A stretch of 61,558 nt of DNA from JBGQAS01 sp964498605. GTDB taxonomy: Bacteria; Chloroflexota; Anaerolineae; Anaerolineales; Anaerolineaceae. Every line of letters begins with the position of its first letter. The first letter of the stretch is position 1. The notes below the pieces were generated by a model. That model did no database searches, was not told where the DNA came from, and saw only the letters and a program-made list of their open reading frames with translations. This document shows positions 7,154 to 16,980 of this stretch, in pieces. The stretch is from contig CAZCHK010000005.1 in NCBI GenBank assembly GCA_964498605.1, positions 1 through 61,558 of the forward strand. Reading direction: 5' to 3'. Made by a program: the position numbers and the translations under genes.

Positions 7154-10036
7154 TCAGGGAGAAAAGCGCGCGATTCCTTGCTCGCCGGCAAACCAGATTG
7201 AACCATCTACATGCTTCAGAACCGCGCTGACCGTTGACAGCGGCAGGCCGCTGCTACGATCGATGATTTGCCAGGTTTGACCATCAAACCTGGCCGCGCC
7301 GTATTCTCCCAGACCGAACCACAACATGTCGCTGTTGTCCACGAAAACACTCAACACGTCACTGGAGGGAATGCCAATTTCAAGTCCATAATGGCGCCAT
7401 TCATCATTTTCCATCGTGTAGATTCCATCACCGATGGTCGTCACCCATACTCGTCCCCTGGAATCGTAATCCAGGTCGCTCACCTCTAACATTGTTGAGG
7501 AAAACAGGTTGTCGTAGGAAAAGGGTTCTCTGGAAAAATCGGTCTTGATTCTGATCAATCCCTGCCTCAGGCCGACCCATTTTGTCCTGTCCGGCATCAA
7601 AAGGAGATCGGTCACATAATCAGAGGGCAGGCCGTGCTGGGTGGGGGCAAAACTACCGATGATATTGGTGCCGTCTATATCCATGACACCCACATCCGTT
7701 CCGATGATCAGCTGCTGTTCTCCATAACGGCGGACCGCCGTGACGGTATTGGAGAGCAGGTTTTCTCCTGTCGTGAGATGAATGGTTGTATCCCCGGATA
7801 TGATCCAGAGCCCAGTTTGTCCGCCGCCAAGAATGGTGCCATCCGGGTCAAAAACCATCGGGATCATGCAGCAGGTTTCTGTCAGCTGTATGGTGGACCA
7901 CAAGAGCGAGGACGGGTCGACCTGATCGACGATGCGGCTTGACTGATTGACGAACCAGATACTGTTCTCCGGGGTCGTGATGATTTCCTGAACAGCGGGA
8001 TTGGAGATCTCCGTCAGCACGGACCAGGTTTGAAATTTGCCATCGCTGCCCAGGGAGATAATCCCCTGATCACTGCCAAAGAAAAGGCCGCCATTGGTTT
8101 GCTTGGTGATGCTCGTGACGGTCTCCGCGGGAAAAATGCCACTGGAGACATGAAAGGTCTCCCACGTGTTCGTGGAAAGGTCGTATCGCGCGACACCGCC
8201 CTCCCCGCCGACCCAAAAATCTCCCTGATCGTCCTGCCCCATGCAGAGGATCCTCTCCAGTGCGATTGTGGATGGTTCAACGAAAGGATTGAACCTGGAT
8301 CCATCAAAAAAAGAAATGCCCTCAGCCGAAACCGCGTAAATGATACCGCTGGTGGATTCAAAGATTTGATAGACGCGCTCAGAGAGCAGTCCCTCAGGAG
8401 AAGAAAATACCTGCCAGTCAAGGCCGTCGAAACGGGTGACGCCTCTATCGGTCGCTACCCAAAGATTTCCGTCTGGGGAAGAGTACAGGTTTGATATGTT
8501 CGGTGAAACTACGCCTGGATTCGTGCCTGTGCCTGAGGGAAATCCGCTCATCAGATTCCAGGAACTTCCATCGAACATGTATAAACCGCTTCCAGGGTCG
8601 GTTGTGAATTTTGTTCCGGCCAACAGCTGATCCTGGAAGTAGACAATGGCCGATACAGTTCCACTGCCAGGGCGGTAGTTTTGGATCTCATTTTGATGTA
8701 TGCGTGCCACCCCTTGATCAGTGGCTGCCCAGACTGAGCCGTCGTTTTCTGGCAGGATAGCGTTTACGAAAGGGCCGGGTAGACCTTCGCGTGTCGTGAT
8801 ACGACCGTAGATTTGACTGGTCGTGTCCCACACGGTTATCCCTCCGGGGCCAAGCGCAAACAAATAATCACCAAACACCGATAGACCTTTGATGTCATTT
8901 CCAGCTCCCCAGGTTTGCCAGGCAGAGCTGCTTTGTTGCCCTGGTATGAGGTTCTTGATGTAGGGCGGTAAATTTTCATTCTGGACCTGCGCCATACCGG
9001 GAGGTGAACCGTCCTTTGGGGGATTCAGCAGGATGGTCTGGATAACATAATAGGCCGCAGCGAACAACCCGATAAGCAGAATTGAAAGGAACCAGGCTAC
9101 CCTCGGGATTTTTCTTTTTCCGGAATCTTTTGCCGCGACCTTTTTCTGCGTGACGGATTGTGAAGCTGGAAGAGGGGCGCGTGGATCCGGCTTGTACGGA
9201 TGGTCCAGAGCTTCCTGGCAGGCCGCTTTCCAATCCCGGAGAAATTGCTGTACGGATACATATCGCCTGGAGGTTTCCTTGGCAAGCGCTTTCATGACCA
9301 CATTTTCAATCACGGGATGGATGTCCTGGCGGATCGTTCTTGGCGCGGGAAGGGGTTCGTTTACCATGCGCAGCATCACCGCCAGAGGCGTTTCTGCTGT
9401 GAACGGTACCTTACCGGTGAGCATTTCGAAGAGCACAACACCGAGTGAGAAAATGTCCGCCTGGGGTCCGACTTTGCGTCCCATTGCCTGCTCGGGACTC
9501 ATATAGGAGGGGGTTCCGGTGATTGTTCCGGTGGAGGTCAGGTTCTGAGCCCCCTCGGTCAGTTTGGCGATTCCAAAATCCGTGAGAAAAGCGTTTCCTT
9601 TTGCGTCAAGCAGGACATTGCTTGTTTTCACGTCCCGGTGAATGACACCTTTTTCGTGTGCGTAGGACAATGCTTCAGCCAGGTGAGAAAAGATCCTGTC
9701 CACTTCACCGAGCGGCAGGTGTATGTCCTTTAATTTTTCGGATAAAGTACCTCCCTCCAGCAGGCGCATGACCAAAAATGGCATCCCGTCATATTCGCCA
9801 AAGTCATAAACCGGAAGGATGTGCGGGTGTTCGAGCCTGGAGATGACCTTGACTTCCTGGTGAAAACGCGCCAGAATCTCCGGGTCCGCCAGGAATTGAC
9901 TTTCGATGACCTTGATCGCGACATCGCGGCCCATTTCTGGTTGACGGGCTTTGTAGACAGTGGCCATGCCCCCATGGCCGATCCGCTCGATGATTTCGTA
10001 TTGACCTAACAACTGCCCGGGTAAGTATCCTGTCAT
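7154..10036 (-). CDS. PknB-type Ser/Thr kinase fused to an external beta-propeller sensor
   Basis: 960 residues. Residues about 10-270 form a complete Hanks-type kinase: glycine loop IGHGGMATVYK, invariant Lys in VAIKVI, HRDVKTSN catalytic loop, DFG and SPE. A basic linker and one membrane helix near 315-335 follow. The remaining 600 residues lie outside the cell and are built from repeats with patterns such as GSVWAATDQGVAR and NLWVATDRGVTRFDG, the signature of two-component-regulator-propeller (reg_prop) blades. The likely role is that ligand binding outside controls phosphorylation inside. The substrate is unknown. It is co-oriented with the upstream GNAT gene (20-bp gap). PASTA domains, usual in PknB, are absent. 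Confidence 0.93.
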   Translation of the reverse strand: MTGYLPGQLLGQYEIIERIGHGGMATVYKARQPEMGRDVAIKVIESQFLADPEILARFHQEVKVISRLEHPHILPVYDFGEYDGMPFLVMRLLEGGTLSEKLKDIHLPLGEVDRIFSHLAEALSYAHEKGVIHRDVKTSNVLLDAKGNAFLTDFGIAKLTEGAQNLTSTGTITGTPSYMSPEQAMGRKVGPQADIFSLGVVLFEMLTGKVPFTAETPLAVMLRMVNEPLPAPRTIRQDIHPVIENVVMKALAKETSRRYVSVQQFLRDWKAACQEALDHPYKPDPRAPLPASQSVTQKKVAAKDSGKRKIPRVAWFLSILLIGLFAAAYYVIQTILLNPPKDGSPPGMAQVQNENLPPYIKNLIPGQQSSSAWQTWGAGNDIKGLSVFGDYLFALGPGGITVWDTTSQIYGRITTREGLPGPFVNAILPENDGSVWAATDQGVARIHQNEIQNYRPGSGTVSAIVYFQDQLLAGTKFTTDPGSGLYMFDGSSWNLMSGFPSGTGTNPGVVSPNISNLYSSPDGNLWVATDRGVTRFDGLDWQVFSSPEGLLSERVYQIFESTSGIIYAVSAEGISFFDGSRFNPFVEPSTIALERILCMGQDDQGDFWVGGEGGVARYDLSTNTWETFHVSSGIFPAETVTSITKQTNGGLFFGSDQGIISLGSDGKFQTWSVLTEISNPAVQEIITTPENSIWFVNQSSRIVDQVDPSSLLWSTIQLTETCCMIPMVFDPDGTILGGGQTGLWIISGDTTIHLTTGENLLSNTVTAVRRYGEQQLIIGTDVGVMDIDGTNIIGSFAPTQHGLPSDYVTDLLLMPDRTKWVGLRQGLIRIKTDFSREPFSYDNLFSSTMLEVSDLDYDSRGRVWVTTIGDGIYTMENDEWRHYGLEIGIPSSDVLSVFVDNSDMLWFGLGEYGAARFDGQTWQIIDRSSGLPLSTVSAVLKHVDGSIWFAGEQGIARFSP

Positions 10037-10056
10037 TTTCTTGTTTTGCGATCATT

Positions 10057-11172
10057 CTATTCGATCGGTTTTTGATAGATGCGGTACCTGCGCAATGGTT
10101 TCACGCCTAATTTTATCAAGGCATTGTTCATTCGATCGTTATCTTCAAGCACATAATTAATCTCCAGCCTGATCTGGGGGCTGAATAACGCGTCATAGGT
10201 CGCGCGATATAGCAGTGTGTCAATGGCTCTTCCCTGATACTCCGGGATTACTCCCAGCGCCCACATGCGGTACTGCTGAATGCCTTTAAGCCCGAAGAGC
10301 ATGCGAAGAAATCCCAAGGGAAACAAACGGCCTTGTAGACCCTTGGTGAGGAGGTTGAGGTCCGGCAAAGACATGGCAAACCCAATGGGTTTTCCTGACG
10401 GATCCTCGGCAATGAGAAGTGCTTTTGGATTCACAATCGCTTTCATGTCACGCGCCATGGCTCTTGCCTCCGCCTCCGTGACCGGGTAGTAACCCCAGTT
10501 ATCCGCGATCGACTCGTTGGCCACCTTGAGGATCGTAACGACATCATTCTCCAGATCCTTCATGTTCACCCCTCGCACGCGCACGCCGTAACGCCTTTGG
10601 ATTTTTTCGGTGAGCAGGAGGATGCGCTCAGGAATCTGATACCCTTCGCGTGCGTCGATGTAGTAAACCAGAAGGTCTTTTACCTTGTGAAAGTCTGCAT
10701 TCTTCATGTGTTCGTTATACCAGGGAGGGTTGTAAGGAGCCAGGATAACCGGCGGAGGTGTGAACCCTTCCACAACCAGCCCCCATTCCTGCGAGGCAAA
10801 ACTCCACGGTCCGCGCATGAATTGCATTCCCCGGCTTTTCAACCAGTTGCTGGCCGCTTGCAGTAATTGATCACTTACAGTTACATCCTCCACGCACTCG
10901 TACGATCCGAATAGGCCGACGGGCTCTCTCCAATAATCAACAGCCAGTCGGTCGACAAATGCTGACACTCTGCCGAGCACCGTGTCATTTTCCACGGCAA
11001 TGAATAAAGCGTATTCACAGTGATCCAGCATGGGGTTTTTGCGGGGGTCGAACTGCGCCTCTTGTTCGGATCTCAAAGGGGCGACCCAATCACGATCCTT
11101 TCGGTAGAGTTTGTACGGCAAGCCAATGAAGCGCTTCAAATCCTTCTGCGTTGTTACCTGTTTGATTTCCAT
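10057..11172 (-). CDS. GNAT-fold N-acetyltransferase-like protein
   Basis: 371 residues. The C-terminal half has GNAT-like features: PIGFAMSLPDLN as a beta-strand/bulge segment and WALGVIPEYQGRAIDTLLY as the acetyl-CoA-binding V-x-P-x-x-x-G motif. The N-terminal half (KDRDWVAPLRSEQ, RGPWSFASQEWGLVVEGF) is characteristic of a group of long, uncharacterised bacterial acetyltransferase-like proteins. The substrate is unknown. It lies between the YfcC carrier (45 bp) and the kinase (20 bp), all on the same strand, so the three may share a transcript. Confidence 0.8.
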   Translation of the reverse strand: MEIKQVTTQKDLKRFIGLPYKLYRKDRDWVAPLRSEQEAQFDPRKNPMLDHCEYALFIAVENDTVLGRVSAFVDRLAVDYWREPVGLFGSYECVEDVTVSDQLLQAASNWLKSRGMQFMRGPWSFASQEWGLVVEGFTPPPVILAPYNPPWYNEHMKNADFHKVKDLLVYYIDAREGYQIPERILLLTEKIQRRYGVRVRGVNMKDLENDVVTILKVANESIADNWGYYPVTEAEARAMARDMKAIVNPKALLIAEDPSGKPIGFAMSLPDLNLLTKGLQGRLFPLGFLRMLFGLKGIQQYRMWALGVIPEYQGRAIDTLLYRATYDALFSPQIRLEINYVLEDNDRMNNALIKLGVKPLRRYRIYQKPIE

Positions 11173-11216
11173 GGAACCTCCGATATATCACTCCCGACAA
11201 AAACAAGCGGTCAATT

Positions 11217-12647
11217 TTAGGCAGGACCCAATTGAACCGTGATGGCGAGCCACAAGAAGAACAGTATGACTGGAATGAGGGCGAGCCAAATCTTCCAGGT
11301 CCATTTGATCCAGTTTCCATACCCGATATTGACCAATCCCAGCGAGATCAGTAAAACAGCGTTGGTGGGATAAGCCATGTTGGAGAACCCATCCCCAAAG
11401 CAGTACGCTAAAACAGCCACCTGGCGCGATACCCCCAGGATGGATGCGAGGGGAACAAGGATCGGGATCAGAAGGAACGCCTTGGCGCTTCCAGAGCTGA
11501 TAAAGAATTCAATCAGCAAAGCGATGAGAAATATCGCCAGGGCGGCGCTGAATGGAGAAGCATTCGCGAACAGGGAGGATGCTTGATACAGGATCGTGTC
11601 CATGATCCCACCGTTGGCGACAATGAACTTCACGCTGGCAGCCATTAAGATCAGAGGAATTCCAGGCAGGATTCCTGATATCCCTTCCCATAAAGCCCTA
11701 GCAACAGTCTTGCCACCCGCGCCGCTTGTCAGACCCGCCAGAAGTCCGCCCAGGAAGAATAAAATTCCCACGATCGGCAGCGAGTAGGATGAGAGGACGC
11801 TTACGAATTGAGTTCCGATCAGGACGGCGATGATAGCCAGGAGAAATATCAGGAAGATCAGGCTTGCCCTTTGGACATGCGCTGGCTTGTTCATGCCGCT
11901 TTCTCTTTGCTGGTAGCGCTGCTGATCCGCGCCTTGGGAAGCAAGATTCTTTTTTTCGATCCTCTTCGCGTACAGGTGAAGGAAAATCGAAAGGAGGGCG
12001 AAGACTACCAGGAATATGGGCACCCGGAACCAAAACCCGGAGAACAAAGGGATCCCTGCCAGCTGCTGAGCCACACCTATTGTGAACGGATTGCTGAGAG
12101 CAGCCGAGAAGCCCATGTTGGTTGCCAGGATGCTCATCCCGAGACCAACCAGAACATCCCAACCCAGGGAAATCGATAGTGCGACGATCAAGGGGATGAG
12201 CGGTACAACCTCTTCAAAAATCCCAAAAAAAGCTCCCATGGCCATGAAGAAAAAGGAAATGGTCAACAGCAAAGCATATTTTCGGCCTTTGAAAATGTGG
12301 ATGATCCTTTCGATCATCACATGCAGCACACCACACTTATCAAGAATAGCAAACGCTCCACCTACAAGGAGAATGAACACGACGATGACGATCACGTTCA
12401 AGCCATCTGAACTCCCCAGGACCTCAACTGGAGCAAGAAACCAGCGCCAGATTGGATAATCCGGTGGATCTGTTGCTTGATAGGTACCAGGGATGATGGT
12501 ATCAAGGCCTTCCTGTTCGGTGTATCGATACGTTCCTGCGGGGATGATGCGTGTTAAAACACCCGCCGTGATCATGAGAATCAATAAGATGAAAAAAGAT
12601 TGAAGAAATGCTTTCCGATTAATGCTTGCGCCTGATTTTTGTTCCAA
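11217..12647 (-). CDS. YfcC-family (DcuC-like) membrane carrier
   Basis: 476 residues with about twelve membrane helices, typical of the YfcC/C4-dicarboxylate-anaerobic-carrier family. Family signatures include the N-terminal ITAGVLTRIIPAGTYRY, FFGIFEEVVPLIPLIVALS, and SSGSAKAFLLIPILVPLA followed by YCFGDGFSNMAYPT. These proteins carry organic acids or amino acids (arginine/ornithine-type exchange is known for relatives); the substrate here is open. It begins with TTG, chosen because AGGAG lies seven bases upstream. The AUG-free start may lower expression. Confidence 0.85.
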   Translation of the reverse strand: MEQKSGASINRKAFLQSFFILLILMITAGVLTRIIPAGTYRYTEQEGLDTIIPGTYQATDPPDYPIWRWFLAPVEVLGSSDGLNVIVIVVFILLVGGAFAILDKCGVLHVMIERIIHIFKGRKYALLLTISFFFMAMGAFFGIFEEVVPLIPLIVALSISLGWDVLVGLGMSILATNMGFSAALSNPFTIGVAQQLAGIPLFSGFWFRVPIFLVVFALLSIFLHLYAKRIEKKNLASQGADQQRYQQRESGMNKPAHVQRASLIFLIFLLAIIAVLIGTQFVSVLSSYSLPIVGILFFLGGLLAGLTSGAGGKTVARALWEGISGILPGIPLILMAASVKFIVANGGIMDTILYQASSLFANASPFSAALAIFLIALLIEFFISSGSAKAFLLIPILVPLASILGVSRQVAVLAYCFGDGFSNMAYPTNAVLLISLGLVNIGYGNWIKWTWKIWLALIPVILFFLWLAITVQLGPA

Positions 12648-12815
12648 TGAACCGCTCCTGAGACTGGATTACTTTAAAGTGTACTATAGACTGGGTGGTC
12701 TGACACAGGAATCCATCTGGCGATTTTTTGGGGCGCTGCGAAAAGTACGAAATGAAAATTGGGTGGAAGGGATGACTGTGCGGAACAAGCGTCCTGGAAG
12801 CAACCAGCAGGAGGA

Positions 12816-15020
12816 TCACTCGCCTTTCACAATGCAGTTGTGTTGTTTCTTCGCTTTTAACAACGCATCATCAACTGAATTGATCAGGCTGTCCACGGTT
12901 TTTCCGTGATCCGGGAAGGCTGCCACACCTGCGGAAATGGTCACCGAATAATGCTCATCATTTTTCGTGATTTTCATTTGTTTGACCAGATCCCGCAGTG
13001 TTTCTGCTCTGGAAAAAGTGATATCCAAAGACGCCTGAGGAAGGATGATCAGGAACTCGTCACCCCCATAACGGCAACAGAGATCGCTGGCTCTGAATTC
13101 ATTTTTCATTAAAGTTCCAAAATGCTTCAGCATTTCATCTACTTTGGGGTGACCACAATGGGTGTTCAGTTCCTTGAAATTATCAAAATCAAGCATGATG
13201 ATGCCCAGCGGGTAATGACCTCTTGCTGCTCGCTCTAATTCATGCTGCAAAGACTCTTCCAGGTAATACCGATTGTACGCACCGGTCAGAGGATCTCTGA
13301 TTGCCTGTTGGCGCAGACTTTCCCGAAGTTTCACGTTCGAGGATACCAGGCGAATCTGCTCAGCGATGGCCGCGCAGAGTTTTACCTGCACATCCGTTAT
13401 CTTTTCGTGTCTGTCTGCTGTCCACAGATGAAGCATTCCAAACAATCCATCTCCCGACAGGACAGGAGCGCACAGGGTGTGGGAAGGGCAGGTTTTGCTC
13501 AGGAGCACATGCTCGCAGAATGGATTGGGCTGCTCAACGCTTGTCTGGTAGGAGTGCGGGGGAGAGAAACGCAAAGACCAGCAGGAATCAATCGATATGG
13601 AATCGACCGGACCGGGATCGGAACCCCAGCAGAGTGATTTTTGCATCTTGCTGGCGCTTTCTCCAAGCGTGTAAAAAGAACCTGAACAATCAGGAAAAAA
13701 ACTGTTCGTGTAGGGGGCAAGAATTTTCAGGATATCGGCTGTCTCGGAGCAGGACTGCAGTTCATTTCCTAGTTTTGTCAGGAGATCAAGCTCTTCTCTG
13801 CGCCGTTCATTTTCTTTCAACTGCTGCCTGAGCTGATCTTGTGTTTGCTGAATGACCTGCTGGTTCATTTTTCTCTGCGTTATGTCGTGGAACACGCCGA
13901 ATGAACTGATGATCACTCCGTTATCGTCCAGTTGAGGCGTCGCGGTAACCTGAAGTATGCGCGTTTGACCATCCGCCCTTCGGATGGCGATCTCGTAACT
14001 TGTGCGCTGACCTTTCAGTCGATTAACAGTTTGTTGCTTGACAATTTGATACTCCTGATGGTCCAGGAATTCAGAAAGATTGCGACCTGTCAGTGAACCC
14101 GTGCTGACTCCAAACATTTCATCCGCCGTCGGGTTTGAGAACAGCACTTTTTCATTTGTATCCACGATCGTCAGGCCTTCGCTCATGTTCGAAACAAGTG
14201 TTCTGTACCTTTCTTCACTTTTACGAAGGGCATTTTCCGCGTGGCGCTGGCTGGTGATATCCTCCAGGCTTCCTTCATAAAACTGAACTTTGCCCGCACT
14301 GTCCCTGACAACACGAGCATTATCTCTCACGGTGATGATTGATCCATCAAAACACTTCATCTGCAGTTCGGACTGAAGCAACTTATCCTCGATCTCCAAA
14401 CGTTTTTGCTGCTTTTGCCTGTCATCCGGATTGACAAAAAAATCACGGGCGTTTTTTCCCACAACATCTGATAATTGGTCAGCCTTAAGCATGGACACCA
14501 GCGCAGGATTCACTTCCAGGATCTTCCCGCCCGGTGTGGTTCGATACATCCCGGTTGGGAAGTGCTCAAAAAGGTTGTGGTACAGCTGTTCGGAACGCTG
14601 CAGTTCGTTTTCTGTCTTTTTTCGACCTGAGATATCGCGGCCAATCCCAATGATATGCACGGGTTTGTTGTCGGAGTTACACAGGATGTTGATCTTCTCT
14701 TCACTCCAGAATCTCGTTCCATCTTTTCGAAAGAGTTCTAATTCCAAAGTTGCTGAAGCTGGTTTGATGTCACTCGTGGTGTGCCTGGTGACAAAAGTAC
14801 TCAATTCAACAAAAGATGGCTGTGTCATCTGCCTGGACAGCGGGATGTTCATCAATTCCTCGGGGGAATAGCCGCGCTGCTGAGATATGGATGGGCTCAC
14901 CCACATCAACTTGAAATTCATGGCAGAAATCCAGGCGGTATCCGAGATCGTGTCAATCACCAACCGATATAGATCAGTGATTGAAGTCTGAGCAGTTTTC
15001 CCGAGAGTATTTTGCATCAT
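12816..15020 (-). CDS. diguanylate cyclase with three PAS and one GAF-like domain
   Basis: 734 residues, soluble. Three PAS modules follow one another (about 15-130, 140-260, 270-390), each with a PAC-type end such as GIGRDISGRKKTE and VFHDITQRKMNQ. A coiled linker leads to a GAF-like region (about 420-560). The C-terminal GGDEF domain has an intact GGDEF at 652-656 and an RxxD (RASD) inhibitory site five residues before it, so it should make c-di-GMP and be product-inhibited. No EAL domain. It is divergent from the response regulator at 15214 across 193 bp, which suggests a shared signalling theme. Confidence 0.93.
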   Translation of the reverse strand: MMQNTLGKTAQTSITDLYRLVIDTISDTAWISAMNFKLMWVSPSISQQRGYSPEELMNIPLSRQMTQPSFVELSTFVTRHTTSDIKPASATLELELFRKDGTRFWSEEKINILCNSDNKPVHIIGIGRDISGRKKTENELQRSEQLYHNLFEHFPTGMYRTTPGGKILEVNPALVSMLKADQLSDVVGKNARDFFVNPDDRQKQQKRLEIEDKLLQSELQMKCFDGSIITVRDNARVVRDSAGKVQFYEGSLEDITSQRHAENALRKSEERYRTLVSNMSEGLTIVDTNEKVLFSNPTADEMFGVSTGSLTGRNLSEFLDHQEYQIVKQQTVNRLKGQRTSYEIAIRRADGQTRILQVTATPQLDDNGVIISSFGVFHDITQRKMNQQVIQQTQDQLRQQLKENERRREELDLLTKLGNELQSCSETADILKILAPYTNSFFPDCSGSFYTLGESASKMQKSLCWGSDPGPVDSISIDSCWSLRFSPPHSYQTSVEQPNPFCEHVLLSKTCPSHTLCAPVLSGDGLFGMLHLWTADRHEKITDVQVKLCAAIAEQIRLVSSNVKLRESLRQQAIRDPLTGAYNRYYLEESLQHELERAARGHYPLGIIMLDFDNFKELNTHCGHPKVDEMLKHFGTLMKNEFRASDLCCRYGGDEFLIILPQASLDITFSRAETLRDLVKQMKITKNDEHYSVTISAGVAAFPDHGKTVDSLINSVDDALLKAKKQHNCIVKGE

Positions 15021-15213
15021 AACAGCCTGTGATATTTTATTATCGGATTATTTTGGAGCGGAAGGTCACATTTTTCTTTACAAAATACTTACAAAAAAAT
15101 CTTCCAGCAGCATGATTCGATGCAGAGTTTTAAGAACGAGCCTAAAAACCTCCTTACTAATCTGTTAGGCGAAAAAGGGGAGAATATCAGTAAGATTAAC
15201 TGGGAATCATGAC

Positions 15214-16974
15214 ATGAGTCAGAAATATAAAATCATGATCGTGGAAGATGATGCGATCATTGGAAATCATCTCCAGCGATTACTGGTCGGTCTAGGGTAT
15301 CTCACTTTTGGGCCTTTATCCACCGGGGAAAAAGCATTAGCGGAGGCCGCACATTTCAATCCTGACCTGATATTAATGGATATTAATCTTGAAGGAGAAT
15401 GGGATGGCGTTGAAACAGCCAGCAGGATCCATGCGATGCGCACGATCCCGATCATTTACATCACCGCCTTTGCTGACGAAGAGACATTAAAGCGTGCCAA
15501 AGGTACCGATCCTTATGGATACCTGCTGAAACCCTTCGATGAACGAATTCTGCAGATCACCATGGAGATGAGTATCAGCAAATATCATCTGCAGCAGGAA
15601 ATTCAAAATTCTGAAAAAAAATTCCGAACAGTTGTTGAAAAACTAAGTGAAGGCATCGGCATTCTGAACATCAGCAACGCGATCAGTTTCTCCAACCCGG
15701 CCCTGGCAGAAATTCTGGGGATGAAAGAAAAGCAGATCACAGGAAAACAGCTTAAGAGTTTTATGGCGCTGTCCGAATGGAATAATTTTCAGAGGCACGT
15801 GAAGAATGAACGGGAAGATAGTTTTGAATTGGAAATCACTCGTCCGGACACCTGTACAAGGCAGACTCTGTGCTCTGTCAGCCCCTGGCAGGCCACTGGA
15901 GCTGACGCGGGAGGGGTATATTTCGTTCTCCGCGATATCACCGAGACGAAAAAAGTTCAAACAGAAGAGAAAGAGCAGAGATTTCTCGCTGAAGCGCTCA
16001 GAGACATTGCAGGCGCGATTAATAAATCTTTGAACCTGGAAGAGGTTTTTAAACTGATTCTTGAAAATATCGGGAAAGCAATCCCCCATCAAAGTTCCAA
16101 CATCATGGAAATCCTTGAGGATCGAGTGGTTATCCGATGCAACAGAGGATATGAAAAATTCGCTGCTTCCCGGGAAGTTGAAAACTTAACATTCAAATTG
16201 GATGCCGTGCCAAGCTTCAAGGAGGCGGCAAACACAGGCAGGGTCATCATCGAGGGGAACACGGAGGCATCAAAAACCTGGGTGAAACTTACCCCGGCCA
16301 GATTCATCCGTTCCTCAATTCTTGCGCCAATCATGATCAAGGGCAGAGCGGTAGGGTTCATTAACCTCGACAGTGACTTGCCCAATTTTTTTGACGAGAT
16401 CGACGCACAAAGGCTCGCTGCTGTCGCGGATCAGGCAGCTATTGCGATTGAAAATGCCCATCTGTACAAGCAGATGCAGGTCTGGGCGGTGACGGATGAA
16501 TTAACCGGTATCTGGAACCGGAGGGGAATTATCGATTACGGGCAAAAGGAACTGAACCGGGCGATTCGCTACAACCATCCACTTGCCATTCTCTGGGTTG
16601 ATTTTGATAATTTCAAGGATGTGAATGACCGCTACGGTCACCAAAGAGGCGATCAGATCCTGCAGACCCAGGTACAGAAATGGAAAGGAATTCTCAGAGA
16701 CATTGACATGATCGGAAGGCTTGGCGGGGATGAGTTTGTGATCGTCCTGCCGGAGACAGATCTTGCCGGGGGCGTTCTGACCGCAGAGAGAATACGGTCG
16801 AGGGTCGTTTCAACCTCCTCAGATTCAGCGGAAGATATTTCGAATCTTACGACTTCCATTGGGGTGGTTGCGTTGAAACCAGGGATCAAAGACTTCACTC
16901 AACTATTATCCATGGCGGATACGGCGATGTATAAAGCCAAGCAGCTTGGGAAAAATCAGGTTGCCAGTCTGTAG
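15214..16974 (+). CDS. response regulator with PAS, GAF and GGDEF output
   Basis: 586 residues. The receiver domain (1-125) has the acidic pocket EDD at 11-13, phospho-acceptor Asp56 in LMDINL, the Thr of YITA and the Lys of LLKPF. A PAS domain (about 135-260), a GAF domain (about 275-420) and a GGDEF domain follow, with the motif intact at 504-508 and an RxxD (RDID) site five residues ahead. The expected product is c-di-GMP, controlled by phosphorylation of Asp56. The histidine kinase gene starts 6 bp downstream, so they form a two-gene operon and probably a cognate pair. Confidence 0.95.
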   Translation: MSQKYKIMIVEDDAIIGNHLQRLLVGLGYLTFGPLSTGEKALAEAAHFNPDLILMDINLEGEWDGVETASRIHAMRTIPIIYITAFADEETLKRAKGTDPYGYLLKPFDERILQITMEMSISKYHLQQEIQNSEKKFRTVVEKLSEGIGILNISNAISFSNPALAEILGMKEKQITGKQLKSFMALSEWNNFQRHVKNEREDSFELEITRPDTCTRQTLCSVSPWQATGADAGGVYFVLRDITETKKVQTEEKEQRFLAEALRDIAGAINKSLNLEEVFKLILENIGKAIPHQSSNIMEILEDRVVIRCNRGYEKFAASREVENLTFKLDAVPSFKEAANTGRVIIEGNTEASKTWVKLTPARFIRSSILAPIMIKGRAVGFINLDSDLPNFFDEIDAQRLAAVADQAAIAIENAHLYKQMQVWAVTDELTGIWNRRGIIDYGQKELNRAIRYNHPLAILWVDFDNFKDVNDRYGHQRGDQILQTQVQKWKGILRDIDMIGRLGGDEFVIVLPETDLAGGVLTAERIRSRVVSTSSDSAEDISNLTTSIGVVALKPGIKDFTQLLSMADTAMYKAKQLGKNQVASL

Positions 16975-16980
16975 TGTTGC

